Source: Cellulomonas sp. JZ18
GTDB taxonomy: Bacteria > Actinomycetota > Actinomycetes > Actinomycetales > Cellulomonadaceae
Direction of reading: 5' to 3'
Length of the DNA stretch: 64,000 bases
Assembly: GCF_009720485.1 (NCBI RefSeq)
Contig: NZ_CP045245.1
Coordinates: 1,798,001 to 1,862,000 of the forward strand
The number at the start of each line of letters is the position of its first letter. Positions within the stretch are counted from its first letter, which is position 1. Shown piece by piece: positions 57,150-64,000 of the stretch. The notes under the pieces were generated by a model that was given only the letters and a program-made list of their open reading frames with translations, did not search any database and was not told the origin of the DNA. The position numbers and the translations under genes were made by a program.

Positions 57150-58734
57150 GGTCGGTGCAGTAGACGTCGTGGTCCGGCAGCCGACCGGTCGTCAGGAACG
57201 CCACCGTCGCCTCGTCGACGCAGGCGGAGCCCTGGTGGAAGACGTAGTGCCCGCCGTTGTCCGCGCCGACGAAGGCCGCTCGCTCGCCCAGGACCTCGTC
57301 CAGGCCGAGGCCGTCCTCCCACGGTGTGGCGTTGTCCCTGCGGTTCTGCAGGATCAGCACGTTGCGTGGTCCGCTGTCGGTCACGCGGACGGGCTCCTCG
57401 ACGGGCTCCGGCCAGAACGCGCACGCCCAGATGTTGGCCGGCATCCCCGCGCTCAGCGGCCAGGTCGCACGGTCCTCGGCGGTGCGGCGCGCGTACTCGT
57501 CGACGTCGTCCGACCACGGGGCGTCGCCGCAGGTCAGCGCGAGAAACATGGTGGCCTGGTTGTCTGCCGGCACGCCGGGGGCCGACGGCGGCGCGGCGAA
57601 CACCTGCTGCAGGACCTCGCGGTCCGCCTCGGTGAGCGTGCCGTCGGCCAGCCCGGCGGCGGCCCTCCAGAACTGCGCGAGCACCGGGAGGGTCTCGTCG
57701 TCCAGCAGGAGGCTGTAGGTGACGGTGCGCAGGACCGCCCCCGTCAGGGTGAGCCCGGCACCGGGGACGGGCGCAGGGGTCCGGTCGAGGCGGTCGGCGA
57801 GTGCGAGGTAGGTCCGGGTCACCTCGTCGACGGTGCCGCCCAGCCCGAGCTCCGCGTGCCGCGCTGCGGCGACCCGTGCCGCGTCGGGGAAGCGCTCCGA
57901 CATGGCCTTGCCCCAGTTGTCCGTCGCGTGGGCCCAGACCTTCGTGGGGTCGACGTTGCCCTCGAGGACCATCCGGTCGGTGCGCTTTGGGAACAGCGAC
58001 GCGTAGACCGCCCCGAGGTAGGTGCCGTAGGACTGTCCCCAGTAGGAGACCTTCTCCTCGCCGAGCGCCGTACGGATGCGGTCCATGTCGCGGGCCGTGT
58101 TGGCGGTGGTGAAGTGCCGGAGCTTCTCGCCGGCGTTCGTCGAGCACCGTTCGGCGTCGCTGCGGGCGTCCTCGACGTTGGCCGTGATCGAGCCGTCCGC
58201 GGCCGGGTACGGGAAGAGGCCGGCAAGCGACGGGTCGTCGAGGCCGCAGCTCTGCGGGGTGCTGTGCGCGACCCCGCGCGGGTCGAAGCCGATCAGGTCG
58301 TACGCCGCCAGCACCGACGGTGGCAGGGTCGGCGCCACGACCGCCGGTGTGTCCAGGCCCGGCAACGCGGGGCCGCCCGGGTTCAGCAGCAGAACCCCGC
58401 GGCGGTCGCGCGACGTCGCCGTCGGCAGCGTCGACACGGCCACCTCGACGGTCTCGCCACCGGGGTCCCGGTAGTCGAGCGGAACCGTCACCGTCGCGCA
58501 CAGGAGCCGAGGGTCGCGACCCGCCCCCTCGGCCGGCGCCGGGCACGTCCCCCAGGCGATGGGCGGTGTCGCGTCCCCCTCGCCGGCGGCCGGTGGTGCG
58601 TCCTCACGCGTCGCCTCCGCCTCCTGCGCGGGACCGCACGCCGCCACCGCGGCGACGGTGAGCGCCACCGCGACTGCCACGTCGCGGACCCTCCGGGGCA
58701 GACCGGCTCCCGCCGGCCGCTGCACACTCGTCAT
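57136..58734 (-). CDS. Secreted alpha/beta hydrolase lipoprotein (tripeptidyl aminopeptidase-like)
   Basis: A 532-residue exported protein. The lipoprotein signal ends in lipobox VAAC with Cys33. GVLLLNPGGPALPG and YDLIGFDPRGVAHSTPQSC are the oxyanion and strand motifs of the TAP/SlpD family. The nucleophile is in SYWGQSYGTYLGAVYASLFP. The C-terminal TAP-like domain gives the Asp in LILQNRRDNATPWE and the His in GADNGGHYVFHQGSACVDEA. Relatives release N-terminal peptides in Streptomyces, but many are uncharacterised. ATG 58734 has GGAGGACGAGGG upstream. TAGGTT on the coding strand (58795-58790) may be its -10. Confidence 0.88.
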   Translation of the reverse strand: MTSVQRPAGAGLPRRVRDVAVAVALTVAAVAACGPAQEAEATREDAPPAAGEGDATPPIAWGTCPAPAEGAGRDPRLLCATVTVPLDYRDPGGETVEVAVSTLPTATSRDRRGVLLLNPGGPALPGLDTPAVVAPTLPPSVLAAYDLIGFDPRGVAHSTPQSCGLDDPSLAGLFPYPAADGSITANVEDARSDAERCSTNAGEKLRHFTTANTARDMDRIRTALGEEKVSYWGQSYGTYLGAVYASLFPKRTDRMVLEGNVDPTKVWAHATDNWGKAMSERFPDAARVAAARHAELGLGGTVDEVTRTYLALADRLDRTPAPVPGAGLTLTGAVLRTVTYSLLLDDETLPVLAQFWRAAAGLADGTLTEADREVLQQVFAAPPSAPGVPADNQATMFLALTCGDAPWSDDVDEYARRTAEDRATWPLSAGMPANIWACAFWPEPVEEPVRVTDSGPRNVLILQNRRDNATPWEDGLGLDEVLGERAAFVGADNGGHYVFHQGSACVDEATVAFLTTGRLPDHDVYCTDLTAR

Positions 58735-58924
58735 CGCCCTCGTCCTCCAGCTCTCTGCGTCCCGCGACCTGGTGTCGCCGTCGCCGGAGAACCTACGGAG
58801 GACGAACGCGACCGGAGTCCCCCCGGTGTGGACACCTCTCGTGGTCCTCATGGGGGACAGCGGCCCCCGCGCGTCGCACCGTCCCGCCGTGACCCGGCCC
58901 GCAGCGCGGGTGCCGCGAGCAGGT

Positions 58925-59545
58925 CTACGCCTCCATCCCGCGCCAGACGACGTCGAACGCCGCGCGCAGCCGGGCCTGCGTGGCGGCGTCGTCGAACCGG
59001 TCCCCGCGGACCACGACCTGGTAGTACGCAGCGCCTGCCATCGCGTCGAAGCACGCGGCGACGTCCAGGTCGGCCCGCAGGACGCCGCGCTCGACGCCGG
59101 ACCGCAGGGCCCTCTCCAGGGGCGCGCGGCGCAGCGCCACGTGCGACGTCCAGTACGCCTTCTGCAGGGCGCGGTCGCTCATCACGAGCCGGATCCGCTG
59201 GCGGAAGCGCGCCTCCGGGTAGCCGACAGCGGTCACGGACGTCGGGCCGCCGAACATCGCCGCGTACACCGTGGCTCGCAGGTCGCCGTCGTCCGGGAGC
59301 TCCGGCGGCACTGTGCGCCCGACGTCGAGCGCGGCGGCGATGAGGGTCGTCAGGGAGGGCCAGCGCCGGTAGAGCGCGGCCCGGCTCACGCCGCTGCGGG
59401 CGACGACCCGGGCGACGGTCACGTCCTCCTCCGCGTCGATCAGCGCGAGGGTGGCGGCGACGATCTGCCGGTCGAGCTCCTCGTCGCGCGGCCGGCCGGG
59501 GCCGCGACGGGTCACGTCCCCGGCCGTGCTCGTGCCCGTCGTCAT
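58925..59545 (-). CDS. TetR family regulator, last gene of the phn-type operon
   Basis: A 206-residue regulator. HTH: IVAATLALIDAEEDVTVARVVARSGVSRAALYRRWPSLTTLIAAAL. The C-terminal domain (TetR_C_16-like; ACFDAMAGAAYYQVVVRGDRFDD) is of the common actinobacterial type. Its ATG overlaps the phosphatase stop (ATGA), so it is the fifth cistron of the phnD-led operon. It may control that operon through the palindrome upstream of phnD. The ligand is unknown. Confidence 0.9.
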   Translation of the reverse strand: MTTGTSTAGDVTRRGPGRPRDEELDRQIVAATLALIDAEEDVTVARVVARSGVSRAALYRRWPSLTTLIAAALDVGRTVPPELPDDGDLRATVYAAMFGGPTSVTAVGYPEARFRQRIRLVMSDRALQKAYWTSHVALRRAPLERALRSGVERGVLRADLDVAACFDAMAGAAYYQVVVRGDRFDDAATQARLRAAFDVVWRGMEA

Positions 59546-60294
59546 GCGGCCAGCGCCCGTGCCCGGAGCCGGGCGGTCGTCTCGGCGCCGAGGCCGGCGT
59601 CGCGCAGCGGGGTGAGCGGGTCGCCGTGCCGCTCGCGCAGCCGGGCGAGCATGAGGCGCATCGACACCTCCATCGACCCCTCGAGCAGGTTCGCCGTGCC
59701 GAGGACGTCGGGGTCCAGGTCGAGCGCGGCGAGCATCGCGCCCATGAGCGGCCGCGTGCGCGCCATGACCGCCGGCATGTTCGCCGCCGTGCGGCCGTAG
59801 TCCGCGACCACCGCGTCGTCGTCGGCGCCGAGCGCCAGGAGCAGCGTGGCGGCGAGCACGCCGGTGCGGTCCCGGCCCGCCGCGCAGTGGAACGCCGTCG
59901 CACCGGTGGTGTGCGCCATGACGGCGAGCGCCGTGACGAGCTGCGGAGCGGCGTCCTCGACCATCCGGACGTACATCTCGCCCATGCCCTCGTGCGTGAA
60001 CCCGCCGGCGACGGAGTCACCGACGCTCGCGATCAGCGGCAGGTGGTGGTAGCCCACCGGGTGCGCGGCGAGGGGACCGCGGCCGGTGACGCGCACCTCC
60101 GCGGGCGACCGGAGGTCGATCACGGCGGTGAGCCCTGCCTCGACGAGCGCGGACGCGTCCTCGGCGGTGATCGTCGAGAGGTCGTCCGCGCGGACCGCGA
60201 AGCCCTCCCGGACGCTCCCGCCGTCGACCGGGATGCCGCCGAGGTCGCGCAGGTTGACCGGCGCACTGAGGGCGATGTCGGTGGTCGTGGTCAT
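59542..60294 (-). CDS. Tyrosine/serine-type protein phosphatase (CX5R) coupled to the ABC importer
   Basis: A 250-residue cytoplasmic cysteine phosphatase. The N-terminal NLRDLGG motif (residues 14-20) and catalytic loop HCAAGRDRTG (His136, Cys137, Arg143) are those of the Y_phosphatase3/PTP-like phytase group. IDLRSPAEV is the conserved preceding strand. It starts in the stop codon of the permease gene and ends in the start of tetR. Coupling to a phosphonate-type importer suggests it may release phosphate from the imported ester rather than act on proteins; this is inference. Confidence 0.88.
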   Translation of the reverse strand: MTTTTDIALSAPVNLRDLGGIPVDGGSVREGFAVRADDLSTITAEDASALVEAGLTAVIDLRSPAEVRVTGRGPLAAHPVGYHHLPLIASVGDSVAGGFTHEGMGEMYVRMVEDAAPQLVTALAVMAHTTGATAFHCAAGRDRTGVLAATLLLALGADDDAVVADYGRTAANMPAVMARTRPLMGAMLAALDLDPDVLGTANLLEGSMEVSMRLMLARLRERHGDPLTPLRDAGLGAETTARLRARALAA

Positions 60295-61133
60295 GTGATC
60301 CTCCTCCGGATCAGGGCGCTGCCCTGGTCGATCACCGTGACCAGCACGATGATGCAGATGGTGATGGCGCTGAGGTGCCCGTAGTCGTACATCCGCATCG
60401 CCGTGGTGAGCTCCAGACCGATGCCGCCCGCACCCACGAGGCCGAGGATGGTCGCGCCGCGCACGTTGCCCTCGAAGAGCAGGAGGGTGTACGAGACCAG
60501 CAGCGGCGCCGCCTGGGGCAGCACCCCGTACTGGACGACCTGGCGCCTCGGCGCACCGACGGCTTGCATGGCGACGACCGGGCCGCGGTCGACGGCCTCC
60601 ATCGCCTCCGCGAAGACCTTGCCGATCGACCCCAGCGAACCCAGGGTCATGGCGAGGATGCCCGCGAACGGGCCGAGGCCCACGGCCGAGACGAACATGA
60701 GCGCGAACACCAGGTCCGGGACGGACCGGATGACGTTCATCGCCCACCGGGCCGGGTAGTAGAGCCAGCGCGGCGCGATGTTCGAGGCCGCCGCGACGGC
60801 GACGAGCAGCGACAGCACGGCGCCGAGGACGGTGCCGACGACCGCCATCTGCAGCGTCTCGACGAGCAGCTCGACGATGATGCCGAGCTTCGAGAAGTCC
60901 GGCGGGAACAGGCGGGACAGGAACTCGGCCATGTTGACCGAGCCCTCGCCGAGCTTGACGACGTTGAACTCCGCGCCGCCCATGGACCAGAGCAGCACGG
61001 CGGCGGCCAGCGGGAGCCCGACGAGGAACCGCGTGCGCGGGACCGCGAACGCGCGCTCGAGCCGGGCGCGCTCCTCGGGTGGCAGCGGAGGCGGTGCCGT
61101 GCGGCGGGCCGGGGTGTCAGAGGTCGTGGTCAT
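60291..61133 (-). CDS. Phosphonate-type ABC transporter permease (PhnE family)
   Basis: A 280-residue permease with about six membrane helices. The membrane core begins [67 protein letters not shown] and the EAA-loop [26 protein letters not shown] match Phn[33 protein letters not shown] is the C-terminal signature. Only one permease gene is present, so it likely works as a homodimer. The start overlaps the ATPase end by 17 bases. Confidence 0.93.
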   Translation of the reverse strand: MTTTSDTPARRTAPPPLPPEERARLERAFAVPRTRFLVGLPLAAAVLLWSMGGAEFNVVKLGEGSVNMAEFLSRLFPPDFSKLGIIVELLVETLQMAVVGTVLGAVLSLLVAVAAASNIAPRWLYYPARWAMNVIRSVPDLVFALMFVSAVGLGPFAGILAMTLGSLGSIGKVFAEAMEAVDRGPVVAMQAVGAPRRQVVQYGVLPQAAPLLVSYTLLLFEGNVRGATILGLVGAGGIGLELTTAMRMYDYGHLSAITICIIVLVTVIDQGSALIRRRIT

Positions 61134-61926
61134 GTGCGTCGTCCTGCTCCTCGTACAGGGCGGCGAGCGCCCCGGCGTCGGCCTGCGCGACGGGTGAGTC
61201 CACGAGCACCCGCCCGTGCCGCAGGCCGACGACGCGGTCCGCGTGCTCCAGCGCGAGGGGCAGCACGTGCAGGCTGACCAGCACGGGGATGCCGTCCTCG
61301 GTCGCGATCTGCCGGAGCAGGCGCAGCACCGACCCGGCGAGCCGGGGGTCCAGCGACGCGACCGGCTCGTCCGCGAGGATCACGCGGGGCCGCTGCATCA
61401 GCGCCCGGGCGATCGCGACCCGCTGCTGCTGGCCGCCGGAGAGCGACCGGGCGGGCTCCTTCGCCTTGTCCGCGATGCCCACCCGGTCGAGGAGCTGCAT
61501 CGCGCGGACACGGTGGGTGCGGGAGAACCCGCCGGCCACGTTGATCGCCCCGGCCTCGTGCAGCGCCCCGGTGAGCACGTTGGTCAGCACGCTCAGCCGC
61601 GGGATCAGGTGGAACTGCTGGAACACCTGGCCGACGTCGGAGCGCAGGGCGCGCAGGCCGCCGCGCGGCAGGTCCGACAGGTCGTGCCCGGCCACCCGCA
61701 CCGTGCCGTGGGCGATCGGGGCGAAGCCGGTGAGGCTCTTCATCAGCGTGGACTTGCCCGACCCGGAGGAGCCCAGCAGCGCGACGGTCTCGCCGGCGCG
61801 CACGTCCAGGTCCACCCCGTCGAGCACGACGTGCGCGTCGTAGGCGACCCGCAGGTCGCGGACGGTGACGAGGGGGAGCGCCGGCACGTGCGTCGGGGCC
61901 TCGAGGACGGTGGCCGTGGCCGTCAC
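61117..61926 (-). CDS. Phosphonate-type ABC transporter ATP-binding protein (PhnC family)
   Basis: A 269-residue ATPase. Walker [10 protein letters not shown] near residue 52, Q-loop [18 protein letters not shown], signature SLSGGQQQR, Walker [13 protein letters not shown] and a switch His in [14 protein letters not shown]. The [35 protein letters not shown] pattern matches PhnC. GTG 61926 overlaps the phnD-like stop. Confidence 0.93.
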   Translation of the reverse strand: MTATATVLEAPTHVPALPLVTVRDLRVAYDAHVVLDGVDLDVRAGETVALLGSSGSGKSTLMKSLTGFAPIAHGTVRVAGHDLSDLPRGGLRALRSDVGQVFQQFHLIPRLSVLTNVLTGALHEAGAINVAGGFSRTHRVRAMQLLDRVGIADKAKEPARSLSGGQQQRVAIARALMQRPRVILADEPVASLDPRLAGSVLRLLRQIATEDGIPVLVSLHVLPLALEHADRVVGLRHGRVLVDSPVAQADAGALAALYEEQDDAHDHDL

Positions 61927-62825
61927 CCGAGGTCCTCGAGCTCGACGCCGGCGACCGCGGCGATGTCGGCGAACGACGCGAACGCGCTGGGCTCCGGCGC
62001 GATGACGACGTCCAGGCCGGCGAACGACCCGTACGCCCCCAGCGCCTCGGCGTTCCCCGCCGAGAAAACCCGGGGGAGCGCCTCCTCCAGCAGCGTGCGG
62101 GTCTCCTCGTCCAGGGACTGCCGGGCGAGGACCGTGCCCTGGATCGCCATGGACGGGCTCTCGCCCACCGCCCGCCACTCGCCGTCCGCGAACGGGAACA
62201 CGGGCGCGCCCATCTCCGTCAGCATGACGGCCGTGCACGCGGCGTCGACCTGGCCCTGCTGCAGGGCCGCGAAGCTGCCCTCGTGGCCGCCCGAGAAGAC
62301 GGCCTCGTAGTCCTCGCCCTGCTCCAGGCCGGCCTCGTGCAGCATGTAGACCGGCATGAAGTAGCCGGAGCTGGAGGCCTGGTCGGCGAAGGCGACGGTC
62401 CTGCCCGCGAGGTCCTCGACGGTCCGGACGGGGGAGTCGTCGAGCACCACGCAGGTGGACACGGGGTCGTCGCTGCCCTCCCAGGCGAGCAGCGCGTCGA
62501 CCTCCCCGGTGTTGACGGCCAGCGCGGAGGGGAAGCCGCTCATGATGCCGATGTCGACGTGGTCGGCGCGGATCGCCTCGACGACGCTGAGGTAGTCCGG
62601 CACGTCGGTGACCTCGACCTCGCGGCCGGTCTCCTGCTCCAGGAGCTCGACGAGGGCCTCGACGGGGTTGACCTGGGTCGGGTCGTCCGAGACCGGCAGC
62701 GTGGCGATCGTGATCGGCGCGTCCGCGTCGGCGGGCGCCGCGTCGGCGGTGGCGTTCTGGCACGCGGCCAGGGTGAGGGCGGTGATGCCGAGCATGCCCA
62801 TCGCGGGGAGCGAGTAGCGGCGCAT
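61923..62825 (-). CDS. Phosphonate/phosphite-type ABC transporter substrate-binding lipoprotein (PhnD family)
   Basis: A 300-residue lipoprotein (lipobox LAAC, Cys22). PITIATLPVSDDPTQVNPVEALVELLEQETGREVEV, DHVDIGIMSGFPSALAV, TVAFADQASSSGYFMPVYML and FSGGHEGSFAALQQGQVDAACTAVML are PhnD-family segments. The SSSGYF and GGHEGSF loops line the oxyanion site and hold the Ser/Thr and His typical of phosphonate, phosphite or phosphate-ester binders. It is the first gene of the operon with its ATPase, permease, phosphatase and TetR. No C-P lyase or phosphonatase gene is in the window, so the substrate may be a phosphate ester. Confidence 0.92.
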   Translation of the reverse strand: MRRYSLPAMGMLGITALTLAACQNATADAAPADADAPITIATLPVSDDPTQVNPVEALVELLEQETGREVEVTDVPDYLSVVEAIRADHVDIGIMSGFPSALAVNTGEVDALLAWEGSDDPVSTCVVLDDSPVRTVEDLAGRTVAFADQASSSGYFMPVYMLHEAGLEQGEDYEAVFSGGHEGSFAALQQGQVDAACTAVMLTEMGAPVFPFADGEWRAVGESPSMAIQGTVLARQSLDEETRTLLEEALPRVFSAGNAEALGAYGSFAGLDVVIAPEPSAFASFADIAAVAGVELEDLG

Positions 62826-62923
62826 CGGGGTGGCCTTTCGGGAGGGCGGGGCCTCGGGAGTTCCGAGAACACCGGTACTCCAACCGCTCCAGGTGACCGC
62901 GAATTACGAGACCGCCGGACTCG

Positions 62924-62937
62924 CGACCGAACGGTCG
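62924..62937. promoter_or_regulatory. TetR-type operator upstream of the phnD-led operon
   Basis: CGACCG-AA-CGGTCG is a perfect 6-bp inverted repeat about 100 bases upstream of the phnD-like start. On the coding strand it overlaps TTCGGT, a possible -35 that is 17 bases from CGTAAT. The operon encodes its own TetR, which makes autoregulation through this site likely. Confidence 0.55.
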
Positions 62938-62997
62938 GTGAACAGTGGCGGGAGCGACGCGCTCGAGACGCCGGAGGCGGGGGCTGCTGCACCCAAA

Positions 62998-63582
62998 TCA
63001 GCGGCCGCCCGCACCGGTGCCGTCGACCGGGAGCGTCCGCCCGCGACCCGACGTGAGGCTCACCCGGAGCCGTTCGAACCAGCGGCGCTGGACGACGAGG
63101 AGGTCGCGACGGACCGCGCCGGCGCAGGCGTCGAGCACCCGGTCCCGGTCGAGGGTCCCGTCGGCGACCAGCAGCTCGATGCTCGTTCGCCAGCCCTGGC
63201 CGGGCTCACCGCGGTAGCGGTCGAGGTACGCCAGGTTGACGCGAGCGGACCCGGGCACCTCGAAGATGCGCCAGGACGTCGTCTCCCGCAGCTCGTCGTC
63301 CTCCCGGAGGGCGTCGCACACGAGCGAGGCGTCGAGACCGCCTCCCAGCGCGTTGACCATGGCGAGCACGTACTCGTCGTCGTGCTCGAGCGAGTACTCA
63401 CCGTGACGCTCGCGCCACCGCACGACCTGGAAGTACGGCTCCCACACCTGTGTCGTGGCCAGCGCGTGGACGAGGCCGCGGCCCGTCCCGTCGCCCATCC
63501 GGTCCAGGTCGGGCACGAGGTGCCGAAGGTGTCGAGGCGCCTTCGACGGTGACGCTCCGAGGGCCCGCCGCACGCGCGCCAT
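62998..63582 (-). CDS. Short DUF6493-like protein, probably truncated
   Basis: A 194-residue protein from ATG 63582. The C-terminal half, TTSWRIFEVPGSARVNLAYLDRYRGEPGQGWRTSIELLVADGTLDRDRVLDACAGAVRRDLLVVQRRWFERL, resembles the N-terminal region of large actinobacterial DUF6493 proteins. There a W-x-x-F-E-V-x-G strand and a R-x-R-x-L-D-A..RD..W-F motif recur. Those proteins are several times longer, so this looks like a fragment or a short paralogue. Function is unknown. Family assignment is from memory of the pattern and needs a profile search. Confidence 0.6.
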   Translation of the reverse strand: MARVRRALGASPSKAPRHLRHLVPDLDRMGDGTGRGLVHALATTQVWEPYFQVVRWRERHGEYSLEHDDEYVLAMVNALGGGLDASLVCDALREDDELRETTSWRIFEVPGSARVNLAYLDRYRGEPGQGWRTSIELLVADGTLDRDRVLDACAGAVRRDLLVVQRRWFERLRVSLTSGRGRTLPVDGTGAGGR

Positions 63583-63620
63583 GCTAGGTGTGCGACGGGG
63601 GTGCCGGCCGTGACGTCGCC

Positions 63621-63652
63621 GTGCCGGCGCCCACGGTGACGGGCGCCGACAC
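63621..63652 (-). terminator. Terminator of the glycoside hydrolase gene
   Basis: Arms 63621-63632 and 63641-63652 pair over 12 positions with one mismatch that becomes G-U in the minus-strand RNA, just after the hydrolase stop. Confidence 0.55.
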
Positions 63653-63659
63653 GGTGGAG

Positions 63660-64000
63660 TCAGGCGGGGTCGAGGCGCAGCAGACGCGTGCCGTGCGGCT
63701 CCACGGCCAGCCGCAGCCAGTCGCCGTCCGTCGCGACCGGCTCCCCGGACCACAGGTCCGTCGCCCGCCACCCGCGGGCGGCTCCGACGTTGCCGAGCTG
63801 CACGTCGACCACGGCCGGTGCGTCGCCGAGGTGGAAGACGGCGGCGTACCGAGCGGGGGACGTGGTCGACCGTGCACCCCACAGGACCAGCTCGCCCTCG
63901 CGCAGCACCTCCCGGTTGTCCGTGGAGTGGCGCAGCACGTCCAGGACGGCGTCGTTCGTGAGCAGCGCGATCGTCTCGGGCGACGACGTCGGCAGGTCCC
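63660..64000 (-). CDS. Glycoside hydrolase, C-terminal part (alpha-galactosidase-like)
   Basis: The gene enters from the right edge; about 113 C-terminal residues are visible. SPETIALLTNDAVLDVLRHSTDNREVLREGELVLWGAR leads into a beta-rich domain (RYAAVFHLGDAP, GWRATDLWSGEPVATDGDWLRLAVEPHGTRLLRLDPA). The pattern 'E-T-(I/L)-x-L-L-T-N-x-x-V-L' followed by an all-beta C-terminal domain is that of GH27-type alpha-galactosidases and close relatives. Catalytic residues lie outside the window, so the family call is tentative. Confidence 0.6.
   Translation of the reverse strand, partial: DLPTSSPETIALLTNDAVLDVLRHSTDNREVLREGELVLWGARSTTSPARYAAVFHLGDAPAVVDVQLGNVGAARGWRATDLWSGEPVATDGDWLRLAVEPHGTRLLRLDPA

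Noticed and set aside
62830..63552. Plus-strand frame of about 240 codons over the DUF6493-like gene
   Set aside because: The minus-strand product has coherent protein-like composition and motifs; the plus-strand translation does not.

Overview
The window looks like chromosome from a very GC-rich actinobacterium, most likely Cellulomonas or a close relative in the Micrococcales. The evidence is heavy GTG start use, GTGA/ATGA start-stop overlaps throughout, U-tract-free GC hairpins as terminators, RbpA, WhiA, OpcA and actinobacterial-type ribosomal protein S1, and a backbone gene order known from this group (rpsA-coaE-uvrB; uvrA; uvrC-rapZ-yvcK-whiA-gap-pgk-tpiA-secG; opcA-zwf-tal-tkt // ctaB; xerD-parA-scpA-scpB-rluB-tyrA-cmk-plsC-der). 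The genus is inferred from gene order and style, not from a database match.

Layout. 1-9.7 kb: end of an acetate-type sodium symporter, a methyltransferase, a five-component peptide-type ABC importer (binding protein, two permeases, one fused double ATPase), phosphofructokinase, and rpsA, whose 5' end carries an apparent one-base deletion. 9.8-28 kb: coaE, uvrB, two tandem TerC genes under a yybP-ykoY (manganese) riboswitch, a YciI protein, an acyl-CoA dehydrogenase, a GH15/metallo-hydrolase pair, uvrA with a LexA-type box, an OsmC protein, and uvrC-rapZ-yvcK. 28-42 kb: whiA, lower glycolysis (gap, pgk, tpiA), secG and rbpA, facing an oppositely oriented pentose phosphate block (tkt, tal, zwf, opcA, pgl). 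In that block pgl runs in frame into an O-methyltransferase. ctaB is divergent from tkt.

42-51.9 kb is a tightly overlapping operon-like run for chromosome maintenance (xerD, parA, scpA, scpB), ribosome and RNA maturation (rluB, der), and tyrA, cmk and plsC. It ends with an unknown membrane protein and tRNA-Pro(GGG).

From tRNA-Pro onward (52-64 kb) the content is accessory: a decayed excisionase-like fragment next to the tRNA, two NAD-dependent epimerase/reductase-like genes, a frameshifted SUKH (SMI1/KNR4) gene, a divergent TetR/SDR pair with inverted-repeat operators, a secreted TAP-like hydrolase lipoprotein, and a phosphonate-type ABC importer operon (phnD-phnC-phnE-type) translationally coupled to a CX5R phosphatase and a TetR regulator. 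A truncated DUF6493-like protein and the 3' end of a glycoside hydrolase gene close the window.

The items most worth following up are the manganese riboswitch with paired TerC genes, the Pgl/O-methyltransferase in-frame fusion, the phnDCE-phosphatase-TetR operon, the tRNA-linked excisionase remnant, and the apparent single-base deletions in rpsA and the SUKH gene. Those deletions need checking against reads before any biological reading. No CRISPR array, insertion sequence or intact prophage was seen.
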